Shown here: piece after piece, positions 1-9,418 of the stretch
Numbering within the stretch: the first letter of the stretch is position 1
How the letters are laid out: each line of letters starts with the position of its first letter
Source: Peterkaempfera bronchialis
Lineage (GTDB): Bacteria > Actinomycetota > Actinomycetes > Streptomycetales > Streptomycetaceae
DNA: 64,000 nt
Assembly (NCBI RefSeq): GCF_003258605.2
Contig: NZ_CP031264.1
Span: forward strand, 5,084,001-5,148,000
Reading direction: 5' to 3'
The notes under the pieces: generated by a model
Database searches by the model: none
What the model saw: only the letters and a program-made list of their open reading frames with translations
What the model was told of the DNA's origin: nothing
Made by a program: the position numbers and the translations under genes

Positions 1-891
1 GCCACCGCCACCAGCCGGCTGGACTTCATCAGCCTCGGCCTCGCCCTGGTGCTCGGCACCGCCGGGCTGCCGCACATCCTCGCCCGCTTTTACACCGTGC
101 CCACCGCGCGCGCCGCCCGGCGCTCCGCCGTGTGGGCCATCGGCCTGGTCGGCTGCTTCTATCTGATGGCCATCGTGCTGGGCCTGGGCGCCGCCGCCGT
201 CGTCGGCTCGGCCGCCGTCCGCGCCGACAACCCGGCGGGCAACACCGCCGTGCCGCTGCTGGCGCTGGACCTGGGCGGCGGCGCGGGTTCCACCGGCGGC
301 CTGGTGCTCTTCGCGGTGGCCTCGGCGGTGGCCTTTGCCACCATCCTGGCCGTGGTCGCCGGGCTCACCCTCGCCTCCTCGGCCTCCTTCGCCCACGACC
401 TCTACGCCCGGGCCCTCCGCCGCAGCGACGAGCGGCCGGTGACGGAACGTCAGGAGGTCGCCATGGCCAGGATCGCCGCCGTGGCCGTCGGCGCGCTCGC
501 CATCGCGATCTCGCTCTACGCCCAGCGGCTGAACGTCGCCTTTCTGGTCGGCCTCGCCTTCGCCGTCGCCGCCTCCGCCAACCTCCCCACCCTGCTCTAC
601 AGCCTCTTCTGGCGCCGCTTCACCGCCCGGGGCGCGGTCTGGGCCGTCTACGGGGGCCTGATCGCGGCCCTGGTACTGGTGGCCTTCTCCCCGGTGGTCT
701 CCGGCGGGCCGGACGCGATCGTCCCCGGGGTCGACTTCCACTGGTTCCCGCTGGAGAACCCCGGTCTGGTCTCCATCCCGCTGGGCTTCCTGGCGGGCTG
801 GCTGGGCACGGTCACCTCCCGTACCCGGGCCGATCCGGACCGGTACGCGGAGCTGGAGGTCCGCTCGCTCACCGGAGCGGGCGCGGTCTGA
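1..891 (+). CDS. Sodium:solute (acetate/cation) symporter, ActP-like, 5'-truncated by window edge
   Basis: The last 296 residues of a sodium:solute symporter (SSS family) are visible; the frame is open to the first base, so the true start lies outside. The stretch GTAGLPHILARFYT near the left edge is typical of ActP-type acetate/monocarboxylate permeases, and at least five long hydrophobic helices follow before a short charged tail. Family knowledge: these permeases couple Na+ or H+ to uptake of acetate or other short acids across the cytoplasmic membrane. Substrate cannot be settled from the C-terminal half. The winged-helix fragment just downstream on the other strand resembles regulators often found beside such permeases. 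Confidence 0.8.
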   Translation, partial: ATATSRLDFISLGLALVLGTAGLPHILARFYTVPTARAARRSAVWAIGLVGCFYLMAIVLGLGAAAVVGSAAVRADNPAGNTAVPLLALDLGGGAGSTGGLVLFAVASAVAFATILAVVAGLTLASSASFAHDLYARALRRSDERPVTERQEVAMARIAAVAVGALAIAISLYAQRLNVAFLVGLAFAVAASANLPTLLYSLFWRRFTARGAVWAVYGGLIAALVLVAFSPVVSGGPDAIVPGVDFHWFPLENPGLVSIPLGFLAGWLGTVTSRTRADPDRYAELEVRSLTGAGAV

Positions 892-934
892 GGCCGGGTG
901 CGGTCTGAGGCCGGATGCGGGCTGTGCCGCCGGT

Positions 935-1204
935 TCAGGCCCGGCGGGCGGGCAGGCCGTAGCGCTGCGCGGTGGACCGGCCGAGTCCGGTCACCTCCGC
1001 CACCTCCTGCGCGGAGACCGGCTGCCCCGCCTCCCGCAGCATCCGCAGCACCAGATGCGCGGTGGGTGCCGAGTGCCCCTCGGGCAGGGTGGCGGCCGGT
1101 CCGGCGCCGCGCCGCAGCGCCCCGTACAACCGGTCGACCTCCAAGGTCGCCGACTTCCTGCGTGCGGCCGAACCGGGCCCGTCCACAGGTCTGTCGGCCG
1201 TCAC
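935..1204 (-). CDS. Short winged-helix protein resembling the C-terminus of a CitB/DcuR-type response regulator; possibly a remnant
   Basis: The 89-residue product has no receiver domain. Its second half (LPEGHSAPTAHLVLRMLREA, then AQEVAEVTGLGRSTAQRY) matches the pattern of the DNA-binding end of CitB-family response regulators, where an S-A-P-T helix leads into a winged HTH. Start taken at GTG; a TTG lies 15 bases further upstream. It converges on the symporter gene, a common partner of such two-component systems. Either a trimmed remnant of a longer regulator or a stand-alone small DNA-binding protein; the missing receiver makes the first more likely. Confidence 0.45.
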   Translation of the reverse strand: MTADRPVDGPGSAARRKSATLEVDRLYGALRRGAGPAATLPEGHSAPTAHLVLRMLREAGQPVSAQEVAEVTGLGRSTAQRYGLPARRA

Positions 1205-1227
1205 CCATGACGTGCACAATCGGCCAT

Positions 1228-2310
1228 ATGACGATCACCGCGGGTGCGCCGCCCACGCACAACAGGCCTGCCGGCCTCGCTCTGGGGTTCCTGATGGGAG
1301 GGATGATCGGGGCGTCGCTGACCGCCTTCATCGGTGGCTGTGTGGTCGGGAAGGCGCCGCTGATCGTCACGGGGCTGGTCCTGCCTGCCGTCTACGGGTT
1401 TCTCTTCTTCCTCGCCACACTGCCGCGCCGTGCCCGGGAGGCGGCCGTCGTGCCGCGCACGGCGCTCGCGGTGATCGAGAGTCTGGAGGCCGTCGGGGGT
1501 GAGACCAGCGACGTGCCGGTGCGGTTCGATCTGTCGGTCGCGCCGGACGACGCGCCCGCGTTCCGTGTCGAGATACGGCAGGACGTCAACCTGGTCGAGC
1601 TGCCCGACTACCGGCCGCGCGGGGTCGTGGTGGTGGAGTATCCGCCGGACCGGCCGTGGGAGACGCGGATCGTGAAGCGGCCGACGCCGCAGTGGGAGGA
1701 GCGGGCGGCCGTGGCCCGGGTGGACTCGGTGCCCGGTCCGGCCATGAAGAGCGAGACCCCAGGGGGCTGTTTCAGCACCCTCCTCACTCTCCTCGGGCTG
1801 CTGCTCGGCGCGGCCGCCGTGTTCCTGCTGTTCCGTGCCGACCTGTTCGACTCCCACGAGGGCGACAGCGGCGCCCCCCGGCCATCCGTCTCCTCCTCGT
1901 CGTCCACGACCACGGTGACGTCGGCGATGGGCACGGTCACTCTGGGCCCTGGCCAGTCGATGCTCGACGAGGGCGAACTGCGCAGGGCGGTCGAGTCGTT
2001 GACGCAGGGCGCGGGCAGGCGTCGGGCGCTCACCGTCGTCGTGCAGGACCGCCTGCTGACGGTCGTCTTCTCCCCCACCGGCATGAAGAGCCCCGCGTTC
2101 GACCCGAGGTCCCTGCCCTACGACCGTGTCCCCGGCCTGGTCGAGGAGGCCAGGACCACCCTCGGCGTCGGGTCCCCGCAGAGCTGGCAGCTCACCGTCG
2201 ACGGCGTCACCGGCTCGCCCACGCTCAGGGTCGTGGTCACCGGCGGCGGGGGCATGGGAACGCTGGAGGCGGACGGGCAGGGCAGAGTGCTGCGGCGTAG
2301 TGACAGTTGA
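1228..2310 (+). CDS. Membrane protein of unknown function
   Basis: 360 residues from ATG 1228. Two N-terminal hydrophobic helices (about residues 15-65) are followed by a soluble stretch rich in beta-type sequence (residues 75-165), a third transmembrane segment (LLTLLGLLLGAAAVFLLF, about 185-202), a Ser/Thr-rich linker, and a C-terminal extracytoplasmic domain. The frame stays open upstream of 1228, but the Arg/Pro-rich upstream text does not look like protein. Not recognised beyond a conserved-in-streptomycetes look. It lies 24 bp ahead of another membrane gene with which it is probably co-transcribed. Confidence 0.65.
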   Translation: MTITAGAPPTHNRPAGLALGFLMGGMIGASLTAFIGGCVVGKAPLIVTGLVLPAVYGFLFFLATLPRRAREAAVVPRTALAVIESLEAVGGETSDVPVRFDLSVAPDDAPAFRVEIRQDVNLVELPDYRPRGVVVVEYPPDRPWETRIVKRPTPQWEERAAVARVDSVPGPAMKSETPGGCFSTLLTLLGLLLGAAAVFLLFRADLFDSHEGDSGAPRPSVSSSSSTTTVTSAMGTVTLGPGQSMLDEGELRRAVESLTQGAGRRRALTVVVQDRLLTVVFSPTGMKSPAFDPRSLPYDRVPGLVEEARTTLGVGSPQSWQLTVDGVTGSPTLRVVVTGGGGMGTLEADGQGRVLRRSDS

Positions 2311-2334
2311 CCGGATCGGCGGGAGGAGGGGCGC

Positions 2335-3198
2335 ATGGGGTGGGACGGGTTTCTGCTGCTGTGGTGTGCGGTGTGGGGTGTGGTGGCGCTGGTCGGGTAC
2401 GGCATGTCGCTGGCCGGAGTGACCAAGGCGCAGCGCACGGTCCGGCTCACAGGGCGGATCCAGCGGGTGCGGGAGCCCCGGCACGGCGGGTCCCGGAAGG
2501 GCGGGATATCGGTGGTCGTCTCCTACCGCGACCCGGCCTCCGGGCAGGAGGTCACCGTGACGAACGACGGTGAGCGGGGCGATACGGTCATCACCTGTGC
2601 GTGGGAGGGCCGGGAGATCGGGGTCAGCCACCCGCGAGGCAGACCGCACGCCTACCGGTTCTCCAACACACCGGAGGAGCCCAGCCGTGGGCTGGCCTGG
2701 CCGACTTTCGCGGCCTTCCTGGTCTACGTCGGGCTGGTGGTCCTCGCAGCGGTCGACTGGGGGTGGCCGTGGGCGCTGATCGGCTTCGGCGGGCCGTGGG
2801 CGGTCTCCTGCGCCGTTCAGCTGCCCGGGGCAGTACGCGCCAAGAACCGCCGCATCGAGCAACTGGCCGCGATGGACACCGTGCAGGGACGGGTCGTCGC
2901 GGTCCTGAAGGACGTCAGCGTCGACGACGACGGCTACACCTCGACCACCATCACCCCGGTCGTGTCGTTCACCACCCGTGAGGGCACGGCCGTCACGGCC
3001 TACTGCACGTCGAACCTGCCGGACCCCGCCGGCGCGTACGGCCGTGACGTCACGGTTCACTACACGTCCGCCGACCCGGCCGAGTTCACGCTGGACCGTG
3101 CGGCCGAACACCGCTCGGAGGGGCGGCAGGTGACGATCCAGGTCCTGGCGATCGTCGTGCTCGTGGCGACGGCCGTGGCGGGAGCGGTGATGCTCTGA
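2335..3198 (+). CDS. DUF3592-like membrane protein
   Basis: 287 residues; ATG preceded by a good GGAGG site. One N-terminal membrane helix, a pair of central helices (about 120-165) and a C-terminal helix (about 268-285) surround two soluble domains. Each soluble part ends in the type of phrase seen in DUF3592 proteins (PVVSFTTREG ... GRDVTVHYTSADPAEFTLD), which form small beta domains on the outer face of the membrane. Function of the family is unknown. Sits directly behind the preceding membrane gene on the same strand. Confidence 0.7.
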   Translation: MGWDGFLLLWCAVWGVVALVGYGMSLAGVTKAQRTVRLTGRIQRVREPRHGGSRKGGISVVVSYRDPASGQEVTVTNDGERGDTVITCAWEGREIGVSHPRGRPHAYRFSNTPEEPSRGLAWPTFAAFLVYVGLVVLAAVDWGWPWALIGFGGPWAVSCAVQLPGAVRAKNRRIEQLAAMDTVQGRVVAVLKDVSVDDDGYTSTTITPVVSFTTREGTAVTAYCTSNLPDPAGAYGRDVTVHYTSADPAEFTLDRAAEHRSEGRQVTIQVLAIVVLVATAVAGAVML

Positions 3199-3446
3199 GG
3201 TCCAGAAGAGCCCATGGTCCCGGCTGCCGCCCTCCGGCAGCGGGACTGCGCACTGGCTGCACCGCCGGACGTTCCTGCCGGCCGTACACAGATCGGCGTC
3301 GGTGTCAGGGAACTCCGCGACCCGGCCGCGCCCGCTCTCCCGTCACGGTGCCTTCCGCAGGGTGCGTCAGCGGTGGGGGTGGAAGGTGCGGCGGAGGTCG
3401 GTGATCCCCTCAGCAAGTCGCCCAACCAACACCAAGGAACCGTCAC
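3199..3446. other. Intergenic stretch without recognisable gene
   Basis: No convincing coding frame or repeat. The last bases contain the AAGGA ribosome site of the SnoaL-like gene that follows. Confidence 0.5.
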
Positions 3447-3812
3447 ATGAGCACCCACCACCGCGAACTGCCGCGCAGCGTCGAGCGCTACCTCGCCACC
3501 AAGGTCGCCGACCGGGCGGCGTTGGTCGATTCGGTCTTCGCCGCGCACGCCACCGTCCATGACGAAGGCCGGACCTACGTCGGGACCGACGCGATCCGGC
3601 AGTGGGCCACCGACCTGGCCCAGCAGTTCACCATCACCTCCACCCTGGACCAGCTCGTCCAGGACGGCGACCAGGTCATCGCGCACTTCACCTACACCGG
3701 CGACTTCCCCGGCAGCCCCGCCCAGCGGTCCAGCCACTTCACGGTCGAGCGGGTCGAGCGGGGCGAGCAGGGCGAGCAGCGACTGATCACCACCCTCGAC
3801 ATCCGCGAGTAA
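3447..3812 (+). CDS. SnoaL-like / nuclear-transport-factor-2 fold protein
   Basis: 121 residues. The pattern of an N-terminal helix (SVERYLATKVADRAALVDSVF), a short conserved H-x-T-V-H-D-E-G strand, a helix with A-I-R-Q-W and alternating strands ending in R-L-I-T-T-L-D-I-R-E is the SnoaL/NTF2 cone fold. Members are small cyclases, isomerases or ligand-binding subunits; no catalytic set is clear enough to name a reaction. The start is supported by AAGGA seven bases upstream. No obvious operon partner. Confidence 0.7.
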   Translation: MSTHHRELPRSVERYLATKVADRAALVDSVFAAHATVHDEGRTYVGTDAIRQWATDLAQQFTITSTLDQLVQDGDQVIAHFTYTGDFPGSPAQRSSHFTVERVERGEQGEQRLITTLDIRE

Positions 3813-3863
3813 CCCCCGCCTCGCCCGCCCCCGCCACCGCCGCCAGCCGCCCCCGCAGCGCCG

Positions 3864-4604
3864 TCAGCCGATCCCCAGGCCCGAGTCGAGGGACATGGCC
3901 TCGATGGACTCGACCACGATGGCGCGCATGGCCGTCTCGGCTTCGTGGGGGCGGGCGAGTTGGATGGCTTCGGCGACGTCGCCGTGGAGGCGGATGGCGG
4001 CGGTCTCGGGTTCGGTGGGCATCAGGTTGTGGTGGGTCCGGCCGGCCAGGACCTCGGCGACGACCTGGGAGAGGTCGGAGAACATGTCGTTGCCGGACGC
4101 CTCCAGGATCGTGCGGTGGAACGCGATGTCGTGCTCCAGGTAGGCGTCCAGGTCACCGCGCTTGGCGGTCACGGACATGCCGATCACCGCCGCGGTGAGC
4201 GTGCCGCACTGCTCGGGCGTGCAGCGGGTGGCCGCCAGCGCGGCGGCGACCGGCTCGATGCCGCAGCGGAGTTGGCTCAGCGAGGACAGCTGGGCCATCC
4301 GGTCGGGTCCGGCCAGCCGCCAGCGGATGATCCGGGGGGCGAAGAGGTTCCACTGCGAGCGCGGCAGCACGGTGATGCCGACCCGTCGCCTGCTCGCCAC
4401 CAGCTGCATCGACTCCAGCACCCGCACGGCCTCCCGCATGACCGAGCGCGAGACCCCAAGGGTCTCCTCCAACTGCTCGATCCGCAGTATCTCGCCCTCG
4501 GGGGCCTCTCCGGAGACGATCGCCAGCCCCAGCTGGTCGAGTACGCGGTCGTACAGCCCTGGGGAGCGGTCGCTCGGCTGCTGCCTGTCCCGCGAGCCGG
4601 GCAT
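3864..4604 (-). CDS. FadR/FCD-type GntR-family transcriptional regulator, divergent from gluconokinase operon
   Basis: 246 residues. A winged-helix GntR domain occupies residues 15-80 (LYDRVLDQLGLAIVSGE ... LGVSRSVMREAVRVLESMQL) and an all-helical FCD effector domain follows, with metal/ligand-type positions E-H-D-I-A-F-H-R and a late G-D-V-A-E-A-I. Start chosen at ATG 4604 because AGAGG sits eight bases upstream; the GTG nine bases earlier abuts that site. Divergent placement 105 bp from gluconokinase suggests it represses the operon and releases DNA on binding a sugar acid (gluconate or its phosphate); this is inference. Confidence 0.85.
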   Translation of the reverse strand: MPGSRDRQQPSDRSPGLYDRVLDQLGLAIVSGEAPEGEILRIEQLEETLGVSRSVMREAVRVLESMQLVASRRRVGITVLPRSQWNLFAPRIIRWRLAGPDRMAQLSSLSQLRCGIEPVAAALAATRCTPEQCGTLTAAVIGMSVTAKRGDLDAYLEHDIAFHRTILEASGNDMFSDLSQVVAEVLAGRTHHNLMPTEPETAAIRLHGDVAEAIQLARPHEAETAMRAIVVESIEAMSLDSGLGIG

Positions 4605-4709
4605 GCGGTCCACCTCTCATAAGTATGCTTTTTTAGATCCGAGGGTTGATTTGATCGTACTTCTACTTCAAGATGCGTCCATACATCATCTCATCGGGGG
4701 TCCGATCGC
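4605..4709. promoter_or_regulatory. Divergent regulator/operon control region
   Basis: Markedly AT-richer than its surroundings. AAGTA (4621-4625) and an inverted TACTT downstream could be operator half-sites. TTGATT at 4646 is a possible -35 for the operon, and CATACT on the minus strand (4629-4624) is a possible -10 for the regulator. All are weak matches. Confidence 0.4.
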
Positions 4710-5252
4710 GTGACTACTTCGCAGTTTGTAGCACCTTTGGTTGTCGTCATGGGCGTGACAGGCGCCGGCAAGACGACGGTGGGCCGCGCCCTGGCCGAGG
4801 CACTGGGGGCCGACTACGCCGACGCCGACGCGTTCCACAGCGCGGGCAACGTCGCCAAGATGAGCGCGGGCAAGCCGCTGGACGACTCCGACCGGCAGCC
4901 CTGGCTGCGGGCGGTCGGCGACTGGCTCGGCACACGCGGTGCGACCGGCGGCGTGGTGTCCTGCTCGGCGCTCAAGCGGAGCTACCGCACCATCCTGCGC
5001 GAGCGGGGTCCGGGCGTGTGGTTCCTCCACCTGGCCGGGCCCCCGGACGTCGCCGCCGCCCGGGTCGGCGGGCGCGAGGACCACTTCATGCCCGTCTCGC
5101 TGGTCACCGCGCAGTACGCCGCGCTCGAACCCCTCACGGCCGACGAACCCGGACTGACCGTCGAGTTCGTCCGGCCCCCCGAGCAGATCGTCGAGCAGGC
5201 GCAGCGCGCCCTCGCGGAAATACAGATACATCCCCCCAAGGAAGTCGTATGA
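4710..5252 (+). CDS. gntK: Gluconokinase
   Basis: 180 residues, the usual size for the bacterial GntK/IdnK family. Walker A is GVTGAGKT (residues 15-22); the family's D-A-D-A-F-H (AD.D.FH) and [13 protein letters not shown] substrate motifs follow, then C-S-A-L-K-R-S-Y-R. Catalyses ATP-dependent phosphorylation of D-gluconate to 6-phosphogluconate in the cytoplasm, feeding the pentose phosphate pathway. GTG start. First gene of the operon; its stop overlaps the ATG of the ABC ATPase by four bases. Unusual here because no gluconate permease follows; instead an amine-type ABC importer does. Confidence 0.92.
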   Translation: MTTSQFVAPLVVVMGVTGAGKTTVGRALAEALGADYADADAFHSAGNVAKMSAGKPLDDSDRQPWLRAVGDWLGTRGATGGVVSCSALKRSYRTILRERGPGVWFLHLAGPPDVAAARVGGREDHFMPVSLVTAQYAALEPLTADEPGLTVEFVRPPEQIVEQAQRALAEIQIHPPKEVV

Positions 5253-6439
5253 GCAGCTCTCCTCCCCAGTCCGCCCCCGCCGGTCACCGGGCAGGCACCG
5301 GTGACCGGACGGGCTCCGTCGAGCTCCGCTCGGTCAGCAAGTCCTTCGGCGGCGTCACCGTCGTCAAGGACCTCGACCTCTCGGTGGAGCCCGGGGAGTT
5401 CCTCTCCCTGCTCGGCCCCTCGGGATGCGGCAAGACGACCACGCTGCGCATGCTCGCCGGCTTCGAGCAGCCCGACAGCGGCGAGGTCCTGGTCTCCGGC
5501 GCCGCCGTGCACCACCTGCCGCCGCACAAGCGCGACATCAACACGGTCTTCCAGTCGTACGCCCTCTTCCCGCACATGACCATCGCGGCGAACATCGCCT
5601 ACGGGCTGCGCCAGCGCCGCACGGTCGACCGCACGGAGATACGCTCCCGGGTCTCCGAGGCGCTGGACATGGTGCAGATGACGCGCTTCGCCGACCGCAA
5701 GCCGAGCCAGCTCTCCGGCGGCCAGCAGCAGCGCGTCGCCCTCGCCCGAGCCCTGGTCAACCGCCCCAGCGTGCTGCTCCTGGACGAGCCCCTGGGCGCC
5801 CTTGACCGCAAGCTCCGCGAGGACATGCAGGTCGAACTCAAGCTCCTCCAGAGCCGACTGGGCACGACGTTCGTCTTCGTCACCCACGACCAGGAGGAGG
5901 CCCTGTCGATGAGCGACCGGGTCGCCGTCATGCTCAACGGCCGGATCGAGCAGATCGCCGACCCCTACACCGTGTACGAGCGCCCGGCCACCGCGTTCGT
6001 CGCCGGTTTCATCGGCCAGCAGAACTTCCTGACCGGAACCCTGGCCGACGGGGGCCGCACGGTCGAGATCACCGGCGGAACGGTCCTGCTGAGCGAGCCC
6101 GCCACCGCCTCGCCCCCCGGTCTGGTCCGCGTCGCCGTACGCCCCGAGGCCGTCGTCGTGGCCGAGCAGCAGCCGGCCGAGCCGACCAACACCCTGCCCG
6201 GCACCATCGCCGCGGTCTCCCTGCTCGGCGACGTCCTCCAGTACGTCGTCCACGCCGACACCGGTCAGGAGGTCCTGGCCCGCGTCCCGCGCCGCCAGGC
6301 GGACCGCCTCACCGGGGGCACCCGCGTGTGGTGCTCCTGGGCCCCCTCCGACGCCCGCGTCTTCCCCGCCGAAGCCGAAGCCGAAGCCGAAGCCGGTTCG
6401 GCCGCCGATTCCGCCGCCCCGATGGAGAGCACCAAGTGA
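5249..6439 (+). CDS. ABC transporter ATP-binding protein, PotA-like (spermidine/putrescine type)
   Basis: 396 residues. Walker A GPSGCGKT at 56-63, Q-loop in [12 protein letters not shown], signature LSGGQQQRV, Walker [12 protein letters not shown] and H-loop in [10 protein letters not shown], followed by a C-terminal TOBE-like domain (about 255-375). Closest in layout to PotA, the cytoplasmic ATPase of polyamine-type importers. The start ATG overlaps the gntK stop. A run of GCCGAA repeats near the 3' end encodes an Ala-Glu tail. Adjacent genes supply the binding protein and two permeases, so this is a full importer. Confidence 0.93.
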   Translation: MSSSPPQSAPAGHRAGTGDRTGSVELRSVSKSFGGVTVVKDLDLSVEPGEFLSLLGPSGCGKTTTLRMLAGFEQPDSGEVLVSGAAVHHLPPHKRDINTVFQSYALFPHMTIAANIAYGLRQRRTVDRTEIRSRVSEALDMVQMTRFADRKPSQLSGGQQQRVALARALVNRPSVLLLDEPLGALDRKLREDMQVELKLLQSRLGTTFVFVTHDQEEALSMSDRVAVMLNGRIEQIADPYTVYERPATAFVAGFIGQQNFLTGTLADGGRTVEITGGTVLLSEPATASPPGLVRVAVRPEAVVVAEQQPAEPTNTLPGTIAAVSLLGDVLQYVVHADTGQEVLARVPRRQADRLTGGTRVWCSWAPSDARVFPAEAEAEAEAGSAADSAAPMESTK

Positions 6440-7575
6440 ACCACCAGGACCACACCCCCCGCCTGCTCGCCCCCGCCTCCCGCGTCGCCGGTCTGCCCCG
6501 CCGCACCTTCCTCGCCGGGTTCGCCGCCGTGGCCGCCGCGCCCATGCTCGCCTCCTGCGGCAGCTCCGGCTCGTCCGGTTCCAAGCTGCGGGCGTACTCC
6601 TGGAGCGCGTACGACGACCCCAAGGTGCTGTCGGCGTTCACCAAGAAGTACGGCCCCAAGGTGGTGGTCGACTCCTACAGCTCCAACGAGGAGATGATCG
6701 CCAAGCTGGTGGCGGCCAAGGGGACGAGCGGCTACGACATCGTCATCCCCACCGGTGTCTTCGTCCCGCAGATGGCGGCCAACGGCCTGCTCCAGGAGCT
6801 GGACCACAGCAAGCTGCCCAACCTCGCCAATCTGGGCAAGGGCTACCAGAACCAGGAGTGGGACCGGGGCAACAAGTACACGGTGACCAAGTACTGGGGC
6901 ACCACCGGCTTCGTCTACGACACCAGGGTCATCAAGCGCGACCTGAAGACCTGGGACGACTTCTTCGACGCCGCCATGCACGAGGCCAGCGGCAAGACCT
7001 CGCTGGTGGACGACCCGGGCGAGATCTGCGCCATGCTCTGCTTCGCCAGGGGATGGCACCAGAGCACCACCGACAAGGCCCAGCTGGACCAGATCGAGTC
7101 CTTCCTGATCGACAAGCTGGCCCCGCACATCGCCGCCTTCGACTCCTCGCCCGGCAGCAGCGCGATCCCGCAGGGCACCCACGCCCTGATGCACTGCTGG
7201 AACGGCGACGCCCGGCGCGGCATCCTCGCCAGCAGCGAGCAGGACCGCTGGAAGTGGGTGCTGCCCGGCCCCAAGACCAACCTCTGGATGGACAACTGGG
7301 CGATCGTCAAGGGCAGCCCCAACGCCGACGCCGCCCATGAGCTGATCGACTACGTGCTCGACCCGGCCGTGGCCATCAAGCAGGTGGAGTTCGTCGGCTA
7401 CGGCACCGGCGTCAACGGCACCGAGGAGGAGGCCAAGCGGCTCAAGCTTGAGCTGATCGACATGATCAGCCCCTCCGCCGAGCAGCTCGCCACCATGTAC
7501 ACCGGCGTCATCAACAAGGGCCAGGAGCGCCGCATGGCCATCGTCAACAGGATGAAGGCCGAGGCCGGCGCATGA
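6436..7575 (+). CDS. ABC transporter substrate-binding lipoprotein, PotD-like
   Basis: 379 residues from GTG (overlapping the preceding stop). The N-terminus carries a Tat-like twin arginine ([10 protein letters not shown]) and a lipobox LASC with the lipid-anchored Cys at about residue 40, so the protein is exported and tethered outside. The mature part has the PotD-type opening [15 protein letters not shown] and [20 protein letters not shown], typical of binding proteins for polyamines and related cations. Ligand not predictable; no gene of polyamine breakdown is adjacent apart from an amidohydrolase. Confidence 0.92.
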   Translation: MNHQDHTPRLLAPASRVAGLPRRTFLAGFAAVAAAPMLASCGSSGSSGSKLRAYSWSAYDDPKVLSAFTKKYGPKVVVDSYSSNEEMIAKLVAAKGTSGYDIVIPTGVFVPQMAANGLLQELDHSKLPNLANLGKGYQNQEWDRGNKYTVTKYWGTTGFVYDTRVIKRDLKTWDDFFDAAMHEASGKTSLVDDPGEICAMLCFARGWHQSTTDKAQLDQIESFLIDKLAPHIAAFDSSPGSSAIPQGTHALMHCWNGDARRGILASSEQDRWKWVLPGPKTNLWMDNWAIVKGSPNADAAHELIDYVLDPAVAIKQVEFVGYGTGVNGTEEEAKRLKLELIDMISPSAEQLATMYTGVINKGQERRMAIVNRMKAEAGA

Positions 7576-8510
7576 GATCCGCCGACCGCCGCAGCCCCCG
7601 TGCAGCGCGGCGAGCCCTCCCACCGGGCCTCTTCGCCGCGCCCACCCTGGCGTGGCTCGCGCTCTTCTTCATCGCCCCGGTCGGGCTGGTCTTCTGGTAC
7701 TCCCTCGGCCGAAAGCCGGGGCTGTACCAGACCCACTCCAATGACGTGCTCACCATGGGCCGCTACCACGAGGCGCTCAGCGACACCTTCCTGACCAGCT
7801 TCATGGGCACCCTGCGCATCGGCCTCGCCGGTACCGCGCTCTGCCTGGCGATCGGCCTCCCCTTCGCCTACTGGCTGGCGGTCAAGGTGCGGCCCCAGCG
7901 GCGCTTCGTCGTACTGGCCCTGGTGCTGGTGCCGTTCTGGACCAACTTCCTGATCCGCACCATCGGCTGGCAGGTCGTCCTCTCACCCGAGGGCTTCGCC
8001 TCCCGGACGATGCAGGGCCTCGGGCTGATCGACAAGCCGTTCTCGATGCTCTTCACCCCGGGCGCCGTGCTGCTGGGCGTGGTCTACAACTACCTGCCCA
8101 TGATGATTCTCCCGCTGTATGTCGCCCTCGACCGGATCGACGGCTCGCTGCGCGAGGCCAGCAAGGACCTCGGCGCCGACCGCTGGCGCACCGCACTCCA
8201 GATCACCCTGCCGCTCGCCCGACCGGGCATCGTCGCCGGGCTGCTCCTGGTGTTCATCCCGCTGATGGGCGACTACGTCACCGCGTCGGTCCTCGGCGGC
8301 GCCCGCGGCAACATGGTCGGCCAGCTCATCGCCAGCCAGTTCCAGCAGGGCCAGAACTGGGCGCTCGGCTCGGCGATGGCCATCGTGCTGATCCTTGTCA
8401 TCGCCCTGACCATCCTGGCCACCGCCGTGGCCGGCATCGCCTGCACCTGGCTTCTCACCCACCGGCGCCGCCGCGAGCTCGCCGGGATCGCAGAAGGGAG
8501 CCCCGCATGA
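7572..8510 (+). CDS. ABC transporter permease, PotB-like
   Basis: 312 residues with about six membrane helices. Contains the inner-membrane permease coupling loop (EASKDLGADRWRTALQITLPLARPGI), the EAA motif that docks on the ATPase. N-terminus is basic and cytoplasmic. Starts on ATG overlapping the binding-protein stop by four bases and ends overlapping the next permease, so the subunits are translationally coupled. PotB position in a PotABCD-type importer. Confidence 0.92.
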   Translation: MRSADRRSPRAARRALPPGLFAAPTLAWLALFFIAPVGLVFWYSLGRKPGLYQTHSNDVLTMGRYHEALSDTFLTSFMGTLRIGLAGTALCLAIGLPFAYWLAVKVRPQRRFVVLALVLVPFWTNFLIRTIGWQVVLSPEGFASRTMQGLGLIDKPFSMLFTPGAVLLGVVYNYLPMMILPLYVALDRIDGSLREASKDLGADRWRTALQITLPLARPGIVAGLLLVFIPLMGDYVTASVLGGARGNMVGQLIASQFQQGQNWALGSAMAIVLILVIALTILATAVAGIACTWLLTHRRRRELAGIAEGSPA

Positions 8511-9352
8511 GCGCGCGGCGGACCGTGGACCGGGCCCTGAACGCCTGGGGCCTCCTGGTGATCGCATTCCTCTTCACCCCCATCGCCGTCATCGTCGCCT
8601 ACTCCTTCAACACCGGGCGGCTGCTGGCCTCCTGGGAGGGGTTCGGGCTCGACGCGTACTCCTCGGCGCTCGCCAACGACGACATCCTCTCCGCCGTCTC
8701 CGTGTCGGTGCGGTCGGCGGCCGGCGCGGCGGTGATCGCCGTGGTGCTCGGCACCCTCTGCGGCTACGCACTGGCCCGCCACCCCGGGAGCCGCGTCGGG
8801 CGGCTGGTCACCGTGCTGCTGGCGCTGGTCCTGGTGACGCCGGAGATCGTCTCCGGTGTGGCGCTGCTCCCGTGGTTCGTCTCCCTCGGCGTGGACTGGA
8901 ACGTCACCGTCTTCAACAGCGGATGGGTGCGCCTCGTCGTCGCCCACTCGCTCTTCTCGACGGCCGTGGTGACCTTCCTGGTCCGCGCCCGGGCCCAGGG
9001 CATGGACCCCTCGCTGGAGGAGGCGGCGGCCGACCTCTACACCCCGCCGCTGCGCCGCTTCCGCTCCATCACCCTGCCGCTGCTGCTGCCGTCGGTGCTG
9101 GCCGGTGGGCTGATGGCGTTCACGCTGAGCCTCGACAACACGATCATCTCCGCGTTCGTCCAGGTCTCCGGCTCCACGCCGTGGCCGGTCTATGTCTTCA
9201 GCGCGGTACGGGCCGGTCTGCGCCCGGAACTCGCCGCGATGTCGGCGGTGATGCTGCTGCTGACCCTGGCCGCGCTGACGGCCGTGGCGCTCGTGCTGCG
9301 ACGCGTCGGCGGTTCCAAGGACGCCGTCAACGCCCTCTCCGGCGTCCACTGA
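8507..9352 (+). CDS. ABC transporter permease, PotC-like
   Basis: 281 residues, six predicted membrane helices. The EAA loop reads LEEAAADLYTPPLRRFRSIT, followed by LPLLLPSVLAGG. A typical PotC phrase (LAPWFVSLG-like, here LLPWFVSLGVDWN) precedes it. Starts on ATGA overlap with the first permease. Completes the importer begun at the ATPase gene; the following amidohydrolase starts 66 bp later and could be in the same transcript. Confidence 0.92.
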   Translation: MSARRTVDRALNAWGLLVIAFLFTPIAVIVAYSFNTGRLLASWEGFGLDAYSSALANDDILSAVSVSVRSAAGAAVIAVVLGTLCGYALARHPGSRVGRLVTVLLALVLVTPEIVSGVALLPWFVSLGVDWNVTVFNSGWVRLVVAHSLFSTAVVTFLVRARAQGMDPSLEEAAADLYTPPLRRFRSITLPLLLPSVLAGGLMAFTLSLDNTIISAFVQVSGSTPWPVYVFSAVRAGLRPELAAMSAVMLLLTLAALTAVALVLRRVGGSKDAVNALSGVH

Positions 9353-9418
9353 CCCCGCCCCCACCCCGTCCCCAGCCCCGACCCCCCATCCCCCGCAGAG
9401 AGCGAGAGTGCACCACCG

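Noticed and set aside
4605-4709. Canonical GntR gluconate operator
   Set aside because: Only scattered half-sites occur; no full palindrome.
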